Shown here: piece by piece, positions 14,349-20,421 of the stretch
Layout: every line of letters starts with the position of its first letter
How positions within the stretch are numbered: position 1 is the first letter of the stretch
Origin: DAOTVS01 sp034436375
GTDB lineage: Bacteria; Chloroflexota; Anaerolineae; SpSt-313
DNA length: 21,567 bases
Direction of reading: 5' to 3'
NCBI GenBank assembly: GCA_034436375.1
Contig: DAOTVS010000164.1
Span: forward strand, 1-21,567
Translations under genes and position numbers: made by a program
Notes under the pieces: generated by a model
The model's input: only the letters and a program-made list of their open reading frames with translations
The model's database searches: none
Told to the model about the DNA's origin: nothing

Positions 14349-15772
14349 TACGCCAGCGCGGCGTAGGCCTCACGCACAATCTCATCGAGCCTGCTCGCCA
14401 GTGCAGCGGGCACAAGCTGCGGGGGCGGGTAGCCGGCTGCCAGGATATGTTCTACCTCGCGGTGCGCCCGCTCCATGAGCGTCTCGCGGCCCTCACGCTC
14501 CCAGGCATCCCAGGATTGGCGGGTAAAGATGGGCGACTCCCAGTACTCGCGGCGCAGGTAACGCGCGGTATGCGCCTGATCCAGAAAAGTGCCGCCGATG
14601 CCAACCTCCCGGATGACATCCAGCGCCAACGCGTCCTCGCTCACATCGATACCCTGGCGGATCCAGTTGATGGCCGAGAGGCTGGCATCATCGATCACGA
14701 GCTGCTCCAGGCTGATCGCCTCGTCGGCCCCAACGATGCCCGCATTGCCGATGCCGCCGCCAGAGAGGATGCAGAAAGCCGCCCCCATGCCGCGCTCAAA
14801 GCCATCCTGATAGTCGATCCACTTGGCGTCGGAGAGCGCCAGCCCGCCGCCCCCCGTCAGGCCATAGTAAGCGGAGAGCTGGCTGGTGGCGATAGCCAGG
14901 GTGGTGAGGTTGGGGTGGGCGAAAGAGGTGGCCAGGGTACGCGGCTCCATCATGCAGGGGTCTTCCACAAAGCCCTCGCGGTAGCCGCCGATCTCGCCCC
15001 ACAGCCACATGAGGGTCAGGCAGGCCAGGCGCTCGGCGTTGCTCAAGGCGAGCACGCCTGCCATGCTGGCCGGGCTCGAAGCGCCAATCGTGACAAAAGA
15101 GAAACAGCCCGCATGCCATCCGCCATCCGCCATCATGAGGGCCGTCTCCAGGTCCTCTTCGGCAAAACGCAGTGGGCTGACAATGCCGAATCCGAACCCC
15201 AGGCCCAATTCGCGCCTGGGCTTGCCCAGCGCCCTGGCGGCGGCCTCACCCATGCGCATCAGGTAGGGGCATTCTTTGCGCCCCAGGTAGACGTTGAAGG
15301 GCTTCCGGCTGTATAGCAGCCCCAGGCGGTAGGCCTCCACCTGAGCCACGGGCAGCGGCACATCAGCGGGCACCACCACGGGCAGCGCCCACCCAACCGT
15401 GGGCAGATGGTTGGTGAGCACAATGCCCTTGAGGACATCCTCCAGGGTGCCCGGCCGGCGGTTGTGGCCGGGGTAGTCGAGGATCATCATCTCGTTGCCG
15501 TTCGTCACACGGACGGGCATACGATCTGTGCGCTGCGCCCGCCCCCGGCTGCCCCGCGACGGCAGACATTCGCGCAGCATGCGCAGCACCACCGCCTCGG
15601 GAATCCGGGCCTGGTCGCCCTGCACATCGGCGCCTGCGTCGCGCAACCGCTGCAACAGTCGCTCGTTGGGCACGCGCACGCCCACCTCGCGGAGGATCTG
15701 CAGACTGGCCTGATGGATGCGCTCGATCTCACGCCGAGAGAGCACCTGAACACGCGAACGAATATGCTTCAC
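14348..15772 (-). CDS. Trimethylamine methyltransferase (MttB) family protein 1, non-pyrrolysine
   Basis: The protein has 474 residues and starts with GTG at 15772. No clear ribosome site is seen; a CCAGGG-CA-CCCTGG palindrome covers the start. The N-terminal IERIHQASLQILREVGV is the typical MttB opening. The C-terminal half has LSDAKWIDYQDGFERGMGAA, IDDASLSAINWIRQGIDVSEDALALDVI, EVGIGGTFLDQAHTARYLRRE.W and W..EGRETLMERAH, all family blocks. The reading frame is complete with no internal amber codon, and several genes here end in TAG, so this is the pyrrolysine-free branch. Characterised members of that branch take a methyl group from quaternary amines such as glycine betaine to a corrinoid protein. 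It starts 25 bases after the GntR stop and is surely in the same transcript. No corrinoid protein is nearby, so the acceptor is unknown and the substrate may be a methylated sugar. Confidence 0.85.
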   Translation of the reverse strand: MKHIRSRVQVLSRREIERIHQASLQILREVGVRVPNERLLQRLRDAGADVQGDQARIPEAVVLRMLRECLPSRGSRGRAQRTDRMPVRVTNGNEMMILDYPGHNRRPGTLEDVLKGIVLTNHLPTVGWALPVVVPADVPLPVAQVEAYRLGLLYSRKPFNVYLGRKECPYLMRMGEAAARALGKPRRELGLGFGFGIVSPLRFAEEDLETALMMADGGWHAGCFSFVTIGASSPASMAGVLALSNAERLACLTLMWLWGEIGGYREGFVEDPCMMEPRTLATSFAHPNLTTLAIATSQLSAYYGLTGGGGLALSDAKWIDYQDGFERGMGAAFCILSGGGIGNAGIVGADEAISLEQLVIDDASLSAINWIRQGIDVSEDALALDVIREVGIGGTFLDQAHTARYLRREYWESPIFTRQSWDAWEREGRETLMERAHREVEHILAAGYPPPQLVPAALASRLDEIVREAYAALA

Positions 15773-15796
15773 CAGGGCACCCTGGGCCTTTCGCCG

Positions 15797-16522
15797 TCAC
15801 ATGCGAGTATGGAGGGTGTACCAATCCCCACGAAACACCGACCGGGTGAACTCGATCGCCAGATCGTTATCGAGAAAAGTCACCTGCTGGCTAATCAATA
15901 CGGCTGCCGGGGGCTGCATACCAAGCTGCCGGCACTCTTCAGGTTGGGCCAGGGCCGCCTCGATCTCCGTCTCTACATGGGCCAGCCTGAGTTGATACTC
16001 GTTCCGCAGCACAGAGAACAGCGAGCGCGCCGCCAGATCAAAGCGCAGGATGTCAGGGCAGAGATAGTGCGGCAACCAGGATAATTGGATGGCAATGGGC
16101 AGGCCATCAGCCAGGCGCAGGCGCTCCAGGCGCACCACCTCGGCCCCGGGCGGCACCCGCAGCCGCGCGGCAACATCATCATCGGCGCGCAGGATGCTCG
16201 CAGCGAGCACACGGCTGGAAGGCGTCATGCCCCGCCGCAGCATGTCCTCCGTAAAGCTGCTCTGCGGCACCAGTTCATCCTTGAGTCGCCGGGGCGCCAC
16301 ATAGGTGCCCTTGCCCACGGTCGTGTAGATCAATCCCTCGCGCAGGAGCTCGGCGAGGGCCTGGCGCACGGTAATGCGGCTCACCCCATGACACTCACAA
16401 AGCTCACGCTCAGAGGGCAACTGAGCATGCGCAGCCAACTGCTGGGAGAGGATCTGCCCCCGCAAGAGGTCCCTGAGCTGTACGTGCAAAGGAATCCCGG
16501 AATCCTTATCCAATGAGTCCAT
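15797..16522 (-). CDS. GntR-family transcriptional regulator with UTRA ligand domain (HutC-like)
   Basis: The protein has 241 residues. The ATG at 16522 has AAGGTG five bases upstream; the ATG at 16552 lies inside the operator region and has no ribosome site. The winged helix-turn-helix spans about residues 10-77, with the signature LPSERELCECHGVSRITVRQALAELLREGLI (35-65) and the wing GKGTYV. Residues 95-235 form a UTRA domain, which in relatives binds a sugar phosphate or other small effector (SSFTEDMLRRGMTPSSRVL, then ERLRLADGLPIAIQLSWLP). It heads the minus-strand run and diverges from the second MttB-like gene. Two near-identical 16-bp sites over the two predicted start points suggest it represses itself and both arms until an inducer binds. 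The effector is not known. Confidence 0.92.
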   Translation of the reverse strand: MDSLDKDSGIPLHVQLRDLLRGQILSQQLAAHAQLPSERELCECHGVSRITVRQALAELLREGLIYTTVGKGTYVAPRRLKDELVPQSSFTEDMLRRGMTPSSRVLAASILRADDDVAARLRVPPGAEVVRLERLRLADGLPIAIQLSWLPHYLCPDILRFDLAARSLFSVLRNEYQLRLAHVETEIEAALAQPEECRQLGMQPPAAVLISQQVTFLDNDLAIEFTRSVFRGDWYTLHTRM

Positions 16523-16553
16523 CGTATCACCTTGTACGCACGATGTGGTCATG

Positions 16554-16569
16554 GGTGGTTATTACCGGT
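16554..16569 (-). promoter_or_regulatory. Candidate GntR operator 1, over the regulator's own start point
   Basis: GGTGGTTATTACCGGT matches operator 2 (16641-16656) at 15 of 16 bases. Its core GGTTATTACC is nearly palindromic. It lies immediately downstream of the -10 box of the minus-strand promoter and covers the expected start point near 16564. Confidence 0.65.
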
Positions 16570-16570
16570 C

Positions 16571-16599
16571 ATTATAATCTGTCTGCAGAATCATGTCAA
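16571..16599 (-). promoter_or_regulatory. Consensus sigma70-type promoter for the GntR-led minus-strand genes
   Basis: On the minus strand the -35 box is TTGACA (16599-16594) and the -10 box is TATAAT (16576-16571), with a 17-base spacer. Both hexamers match the consensus perfectly. A promoter this strong usually needs a repressor, which agrees with operator 1 directly downstream. Confidence 0.8.
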
Positions 16600-16614
16600 A
16601 ACACGATTTTGACA
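16594..16614. promoter_or_regulatory. Palindrome formed by two back-to-back -35 boxes
   Basis: TGTCAAAA (16594-16601), five bases, then TTTTGACA (16607-16614) is a perfect inverted repeat. Each arm contains the -35 hexamer of one of the two divergent promoters, so the symmetry may come from the promoters themselves rather than from a separate binding protein. Confidence 0.6.
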
Positions 16615-16637
16615 CCGCCTCCTTCCTCAACTACAAT
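16609..16637 (+). promoter_or_regulatory. Sigma70-type promoter for the plus-strand arm (second MttB-like gene)
   Basis: TTGACA (16609-16614) and TACAAT (16632-16637) are separated by 17 bases. The expected start point, about 16644, lies inside operator 2. The gene's AGGAGG (16679-16684) and ATG (16691) follow at ordinary distances. Confidence 0.78.
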
Positions 16638-16640
16638 ACA

Positions 16641-16656
16641 GGTGGTTATAACCGGT
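16641..16656 (+). promoter_or_regulatory. Candidate GntR operator 2, over the start point of the second MttB-like gene
   Basis: GGTGGTTATAACCGGT contains the perfect palindrome GGTTATAACC (16644-16653). It differs from operator 1 by one base. The two copies are 87 bases apart, about eight helical turns, so the two sites could also be bridged by looping. Confidence 0.7.
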
Positions 16657-16690
16657 TACGACCGCCCGTCCCTTGCCCAGGAGGCGCCCC

Positions 16691-18133
16691 ATGCACGATC
16701 CTTACCTGTCGAACCCACATGCTGTGCCCTTACGCGCCGAGCGCAACGACCTGGTGAGCCTGGCCCAGGCCGAGCAGGTGCATGAGCTTGCTCTCAAGAT
16801 CCTATCGCGCATTGGCCTGGAGATCCTGCCCGAAGACCTCCGCGCGCACATGGCCCAAGCGGGCTTTGCCGTGCATGGCAACCGCGCCTATTTCGAGCCT
16901 CAAGTCGTGGAAGAGTACGTGAGCGAGATGCGGCGGCGCGTCTCGACGCACACCCACCAGCCCGAAACCGGCCCAGCCACGCTCCGCCTCGCCATCAGCC
17001 TGTATCCCCACCACCTGCATGATCTGGAAAGCGATCAGGTCGTTCTCTACACACGAGAATCGCTGGCCCAGATGGTGCGCCTGATCGACACCTTTGCCGA
17101 TGAGGGGGTTGATGGCGCTGCGCCCGGCTACATCCTCGACGAGCCCGCCGAGATGCAGCCGGTCACCCAATATCTGGTGGCCGCCGAAAATGCCCGCCAG
17201 GGCTGCTACCCCGTCGATACCACCTCTCCCGCGACGGCCAGTTATATCTTTGAGATGGCCGAGGTCATGGGCCACCCCATCCGCAGCCTGCCCGTCTACC
17301 TGCCTACGCCGTTACGGCTGGGGGGCGAGTCGCTGGAGATCGTCATGGCCAACCTGCACCGGCTGGACCATATCTCGGTGAGCAGCATGCCGGCCACCGG
17401 CGCCAACGCCCCCATCACCCCTCTGGCAGCATTTGCCCTCTCGGCGGCGGAACTGATCGGCGGCATGATCACACTGCGCGTCGTCACTGGCAAGCCGGTC
17501 AGCTTCCACGCCGGTGTCTTGCCCTTTGACCTGCACAGCATGGCCATGGTCTATGGCTCGCCAGAGAACCTGCTCTTCCACCTGGCGGCCTCTGACCTCA
17601 ACCGCTTCTACGGCTATGCGCCGTTCCGCGGCGGCGGCAACATCCACGTCATGGCCAAGCTACCCGGCGCTCAGTCGGCGGCAGAAAAGGCGGCGATCAT
17701 GACAGCCGGGGCCCTGCTGGGGGCGCGCCATTTCAGTTGCGCCGGCGCTCTCAGCCTTGACGAGATCTTTTCCCCTGAGCAGCTCCTGATCGATGTGGAG
17801 ATCCGCAATTGGGTGCAGCGCCTGCTGGCCGGCATCGATACCCAGTTGCCCGGCGATGACCTGCTCGCCGAGATCGAGGCCAGCCTTACCGATGGCTTCA
17901 CAGCGCAAGATCGCACGCTCGATAACTACCAGCGGCTCTTCTGGTACCCGCACCTCTTCGAGCGCGATTTCATGGGCCCTTGGCAGCAGGCCGGCTCGCC
18001 CCGCTTCCGAGATCGCGTGCGCCAGGAGATTGCCGAGCGCCTCGCCCGCCCCAGCTTTCAGCTCGACGACACCCGGCGCCGCGAGATGCGCCGCATCTGG
18101 GAGGCCGCAAGAGCGCACGTTTCGGCAATGTGA
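16691..18133 (+). CDS. Trimethylamine methyltransferase (MttB) family protein 2, divergent member
   Basis: The protein has 480 residues. The ATG at 16691 has AGGAGG six bases upstream. The N-terminus AQAEQVHELALKILSRIGLEILPEDLRAHM is a clear MttB opening, followed by VVEEYV, a TFADEGVDG block and LLIDVEIRNWVQRLLAGID, which aligns with the 'IDDASLSAINWIRQGID' region of protein 1. The C-terminal part is more divergent: the HT..H-R-E-W segment reads DRTLDNYQRLFWYPHLFERD. It has no in-frame amber codon, so no pyrrolysine. Known family role: methyl transfer from methylated amines to a corrinoid protein. The divergence from protein 1 suggests a different substrate or different methylated position. 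It leads the plus-strand arm from its own promoter under candidate GntR control. A perfect hairpin follows 20 bases after its stop, so the DeoR gene downstream is probably a separate unit. Confidence 0.8.
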   Translation: MHDPYLSNPHAVPLRAERNDLVSLAQAEQVHELALKILSRIGLEILPEDLRAHMAQAGFAVHGNRAYFEPQVVEEYVSEMRRRVSTHTHQPETGPATLRLAISLYPHHLHDLESDQVVLYTRESLAQMVRLIDTFADEGVDGAAPGYILDEPAEMQPVTQYLVAAENARQGCYPVDTTSPATASYIFEMAEVMGHPIRSLPVYLPTPLRLGGESLEIVMANLHRLDHISVSSMPATGANAPITPLAAFALSAAELIGGMITLRVVTGKPVSFHAGVLPFDLHSMAMVYGSPENLLFHLAASDLNRFYGYAPFRGGGNIHVMAKLPGAQSAAEKAAIMTAGALLGARHFSCAGALSLDEIFSPEQLLIDVEIRNWVQRLLAGIDTQLPGDDLLAEIEASLTDGFTAQDRTLDNYQRLFWYPHLFERDFMGPWQQAGSPRFRDRVRQEIAERLARPSFQLDDTRRREMRRIWEAARAHVSAM

Positions 18134-18153
18134 ACGATGCCCATCGCCCGCCT

Positions 18154-18220
18154 GGAGTTCCCTCACCCCTGTCCCCTCTCCCACGTGCGCGGGGAGAGGG
18201 GACAGGGGTGAGGGAACTCC
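18154..18220. terminator. Perfect 29-bp-arm hairpin after the second MttB-like gene
   Basis: The arms at 18154-18182 (starting GGAGTTCCCTCACCCC) and 18192-18220 (ending TGAGGGAACTCC) are perfectly complementary around a nine-base loop. The stem is very G+C-rich and starts 20 bases after the stop codon. No T-tract follows, so intrinsic termination is uncertain. It could block exonucleases or be a dispersed repeat; the CCCTCACCCC...CCCTCTCCC style is known from many genomes. Confidence 0.55.
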
Positions 18221-18297
18221 AACAGAGGCTGCCAGGAAAGCTCGCACTGCGCACTGATTGCCCCCAGGATGAACCACATCCAGGTGCCCACGCGAGA

Positions 18298-18326
18298 TTG
18301 ACAGATCCTCCCAAACGTGCTATACC
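18298..18326 (+). promoter_or_regulatory. Predicted sigma70-type promoter of the DeoR regulator gene
   Basis: TTGACA (18298-18303) and TATACC (18321-18326) are separated by 17 bases. The start point would be near 18333, leaving about 44 bases of leader before the ATG at 18377. Confidence 0.65.
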
Positions 18327-18335
18327 TGAGCAATA

Positions 18336-18362
18336 TTGCGCACTTTTGCGCAACAACGCGCA
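18336..18362 (+). promoter_or_regulatory. Candidate DeoR operator: three TTGCGCA-like units spaced 10 bases apart
   Basis: TTGCGCA (18336-18342), TTGCGCAA (18346-18353, itself palindromic) and ACGCGCA (18356-18362) recur every 10 bases, about one helical turn, so they lie on one face of the DNA just downstream of the predicted start point. Phased sites like this suit a regulator with several DNA-binding heads. Autoregulation by the DeoR protein is inferred. Confidence 0.5.
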
Positions 18363-18376
18363 GTCCGGGAGTCCCC

Positions 18377-19144
18377 ATGCTAGGCTACGAACGCCGCGAG
18401 CGTATCCGGCGCCTCATTGCCGCCCGCCAGCAGGTCTCAGTCGGTGAGCTGAGCGCGCTGTTGGGCGCCAGTCCCTCCACCATCCGTCGCGACCTGGCGC
18501 GACTGGAGCAGGAGGGCCGCCTGCAGCGCGAGCATGGCGGCGCAACCGCTTGCGAGTCGACCCCTGCCGCGCCCGAGCCGTCGGTTCTGGAGCGTGCGAA
18601 CGAGCAGATCGAAGACAAGCGCCGCATCGGCCGGGCCGCCGCTCAACTGGTGGCCGACGGTGAAACCGTGTTCATCAGCAGCGGCACCACCACGGCCGAG
18701 GTTGCCCGCTGTCTGCGCGGCCGCACGGGGCTCATCGTCATGACCAACGCCCTGAACATCGCGCACCTGCTACTCGACGACCCGGGCATCACGCTGGTGG
18801 TCGTGGGGGGCCTCCTGCGTCGCTCTGAGCTTTCGCTGGTGGGGCCCCTGGCCGATCAGGCCGTGCGTGACCTGCGCGCCGATAAAGTCATCATGGGCAT
18901 CCACGCCCTCCATCCGGATTTCGGCCTCACCAATGATACCCTGCTGGAGACCCAGACTGACCGCGCCATCCTGCACTGTGCGCCTCAGGTGATCATCGTC
19001 GCCGACCACACCAAGCTCGGCCGCGTGGCGCCCAGCCTGGTGGCGCCCGTGACGGAGATGCACGTGCTCGTCACCGATCGGGCCGCGCCGAATGACGTTC
19101 TCGAGGCCTTGCGCAACCGTGGCGTGCGTATCACCCAGGTATGA
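18377..19144 (+). CDS. DeoR-family transcriptional regulator of sugar metabolism
   Basis: The protein has 255 residues, the family's usual length. The ATG at 18377 is chosen because MLGYERRERIRRLIA is the normal DeoR start; the open frame to 18317 overlaps the -10 box. There is no clear Shine-Dalgarno sequence. The N-terminal winged helix spans residues 6-57, with VSVGELSALLGASPSTIRRDLARLEQEG (20-47) and the REHGGA motif. The C-terminal effector domain has SSGTTTAEVAR (101-111), MTNALNIAHLL, VVGGLLRRSELSLVGPLA and ADHTKLGRV (209-217), the site that binds sugar phosphates in relatives. It lies 21 bases before the SIS isomerase gene and is almost certainly in one operon with it. It probably represses its own operon until an amino-sugar or keto-sugar phosphate accumulates. 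Confidence 0.93.
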   Translation: MLGYERRERIRRLIAARQQVSVGELSALLGASPSTIRRDLARLEQEGRLQREHGGATACESTPAAPEPSVLERANEQIEDKRRIGRAAAQLVADGETVFISSGTTTAEVARCLRGRTGLIVMTNALNIAHLLLDDPGITLVVVGGLLRRSELSLVGPLADQAVRDLRADKVIMGIHALHPDFGLTNDTLLETQTDRAILHCAPQVIIVADHTKLGRVAPSLVAPVTEMHVLVTDRAAPNDVLEALRNRGVRITQV

Positions 19145-19165
19145 GAAGCAAACTGGAGGCATATC

Positions 19166-20200
19166 ATGAAAGGACAACACACCTACACCGAGATCATCAC
19201 CCAGCCCGACGCCTGGGCTGAGGCCCTGCAGGTAGGCCGCGCCGCCAAGCCGGCTGCCCGCTCCCTGTGGCAGGGCTCTGGCGCCACGGAGATCCTCTTT
19301 ACCGGCTGCGGCTCCACCTATTACCTGAGCCTGGCTGCAGCGGCCATGGCGCGGGAAGCGGGCCTCACCGCCCGCGCGCTGCCCGCCTCGGAGTTGTGGC
19401 TCTTCCCCGGGCTTACCAACGGCAGCCTGCGCCGCACGCTGTTAGTAGCCGTCTCGCGCTCGGGCGAGACTTCGGAGACCCTTCACGCCGTCGAGGCGTT
19501 CCGCCGGGCGGGCGGCCCGGCCGTGATCACCGTGGGCAACTATCCCGAGGCAGCCCTGCCCAAGGTATGCGACCTCACCATCGCCGTGCCCAGCGGCCAA
19601 GAGGTCAGCGTCGCCCAGACGCGCTCTTTCGCCAGCATGCTGGTCGCCTGCCGCATCCTGATCGCAGCATTGGCCGCCGAGGAGGGCCTCTTTCCACGGA
19701 TGGAGGCCCTGCCCGGCCTGGGGCGCCGCCTGATCGAGACCTGTGCCCCCCTGACGGAGCAATTGGGCGGCGACATGGCACTGCAGCGCTTTTTCTTCCT
19801 GGGCAACGCCCCCCGCTACGGCCTGGCCTGCGAGGGTATGCTCAAAATGAAGGAAATGTCCCTTTCCTACAGCGAAGCCTATCACCCGCTCGAGTTTCGG
19901 CACGGCCCCAAATCCATGGTTAACACCAGCGCGCTGGTCATCGGCCTGCTCTCCGACGAGGCGCGCGCTCAAGAGATGGCCGTGCTCAAGGATATGCAGG
20001 CCCTCGGCGCCCGCACCCTGGCCCTCACCGAGGATGGCGCGACGGCCGATTATGTCGTGAGCCTGAACTCCGGTCTGCCTATGGCCGATCGCCTGGTGCT
20101 CTACCTGCCGGCGCTCCAGCTCCTGGCCTATCACCGGGCCATCGCCAACGGCCAGGACCCCGATAACCCGAACAACCTGACGGCGGTCGTTACCCTGTAG
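19166..20200 (+). CDS. Double SIS-domain sugar isomerase/deaminase (AgaS/GlmS C-terminal-like)
   Basis: The protein has 344 residues, with GGAGG six bases before the ATG. Two SIS (sugar isomerase) domains are visible. The first has FTGCGSTYYLSLAAA (45-59) and AVSRSGETSETL (95-106). The second begins near FFLGNAPRYGLACEGMLKMKEMS and contains AYHPLEFRHGPKSMV (238-252). The ending DNPNNLTAVVTL matches the C-terminal tail that closes the active site in the GlmS isomerase half. There is no glutaminase domain, so it is not GlmS itself. Relatives are the AgaS or NagB-II type, which isomerise or deaminate hexosamine 6-phosphates or rearrange ketose/aldose phosphates. With a DeoR regulator upstream and a PfkB kinase downstream it forms a small sugar-phosphate module. 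A phosphorylated amino sugar is the best guess for the substrate. Confidence 0.88.
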   Translation: MKGQHTYTEIITQPDAWAEALQVGRAAKPAARSLWQGSGATEILFTGCGSTYYLSLAAAAMAREAGLTARALPASELWLFPGLTNGSLRRTLLVAVSRSGETSETLHAVEAFRRAGGPAVITVGNYPEAALPKVCDLTIAVPSGQEVSVAQTRSFASMLVACRILIAALAAEEGLFPRMEALPGLGRRLIETCAPLTEQLGGDMALQRFFFLGNAPRYGLACEGMLKMKEMSLSYSEAYHPLEFRHGPKSMVNTSALVIGLLSDEARAQEMAVLKDMQALGARTLALTEDGATADYVVSLNSGLPMADRLVLYLPALQLLAYHRAIANGQDPDNPNNLTAVVTL

Positions 20201-20215
20201 GAACGGCTGCATCAG

Positions 20216-20387
20216 CAACGGATTTCAGGAACGGATTGCGCGCCCCCCATCGTCGACCCAGGCCTTTGCCGGCGACCGACTCCGCATCTGGCCGGTATCG
20301 ATCGGGATGGGGAGTTGGCGTTTGGCCCAGCGCTGGGCCAAACGCCAACTCCCCGTGTAGGAGGGACTCCGTGCCGGGAATCCGTCG
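20216..20387. repeat. Repeat element with outer ends like the 3353-3501 element
   Basis: CAACGGATT (20216-20224) and AATCCGTCG (20379-20387) form an inverted pair with one mismatch. The left flank CAACGGATTTC...ACGGATTGCGCG and the right flank GGAATCCGTCGACAGCC closely match the ends of the element at 3353-3501, but the interior differs and carries a 46-bp palindrome. It occupies most of the gap between the SIS and PfkB genes. I see no coding content. Confidence 0.6.
20309..20354. repeat. Perfect 46-bp palindrome
   Basis: The left arm (20309-20331, starting GGGGAGTTGGCGTTTGG) and right arm (20332-20354) are exact reverse complements with no loop; the centre is AGC|GCT. In RNA it would fold into a long hairpin and in DNA it could extrude as a cruciform. 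No T-tract follows, so it is not a standard terminator. Confidence 0.85.
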
Positions 20388-20421
20388 ACAGCCACCCTCC
20401 CATAGTGAGAGGCGGTAATGC

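Noticed and set aside
15770..15785. CCAGGG-CA-CCCTGG over the GTG start as a terminator between the GntR and MttB-like genes
   Set aside because: A two-base centre cannot form a stable RNA loop and there is no T-tract. The gap is only 24 bases, so the two genes are more likely one transcript.
14348..18133. Pyrrolysine use in the MttB-family genes
   Set aside because: Both frames are full length without an internal TAG. Several genes here, including the URO-D protein 1, binding-protein, dehydrogenase and first MttB-like genes, end in TAG, so it works as an ordinary stop.
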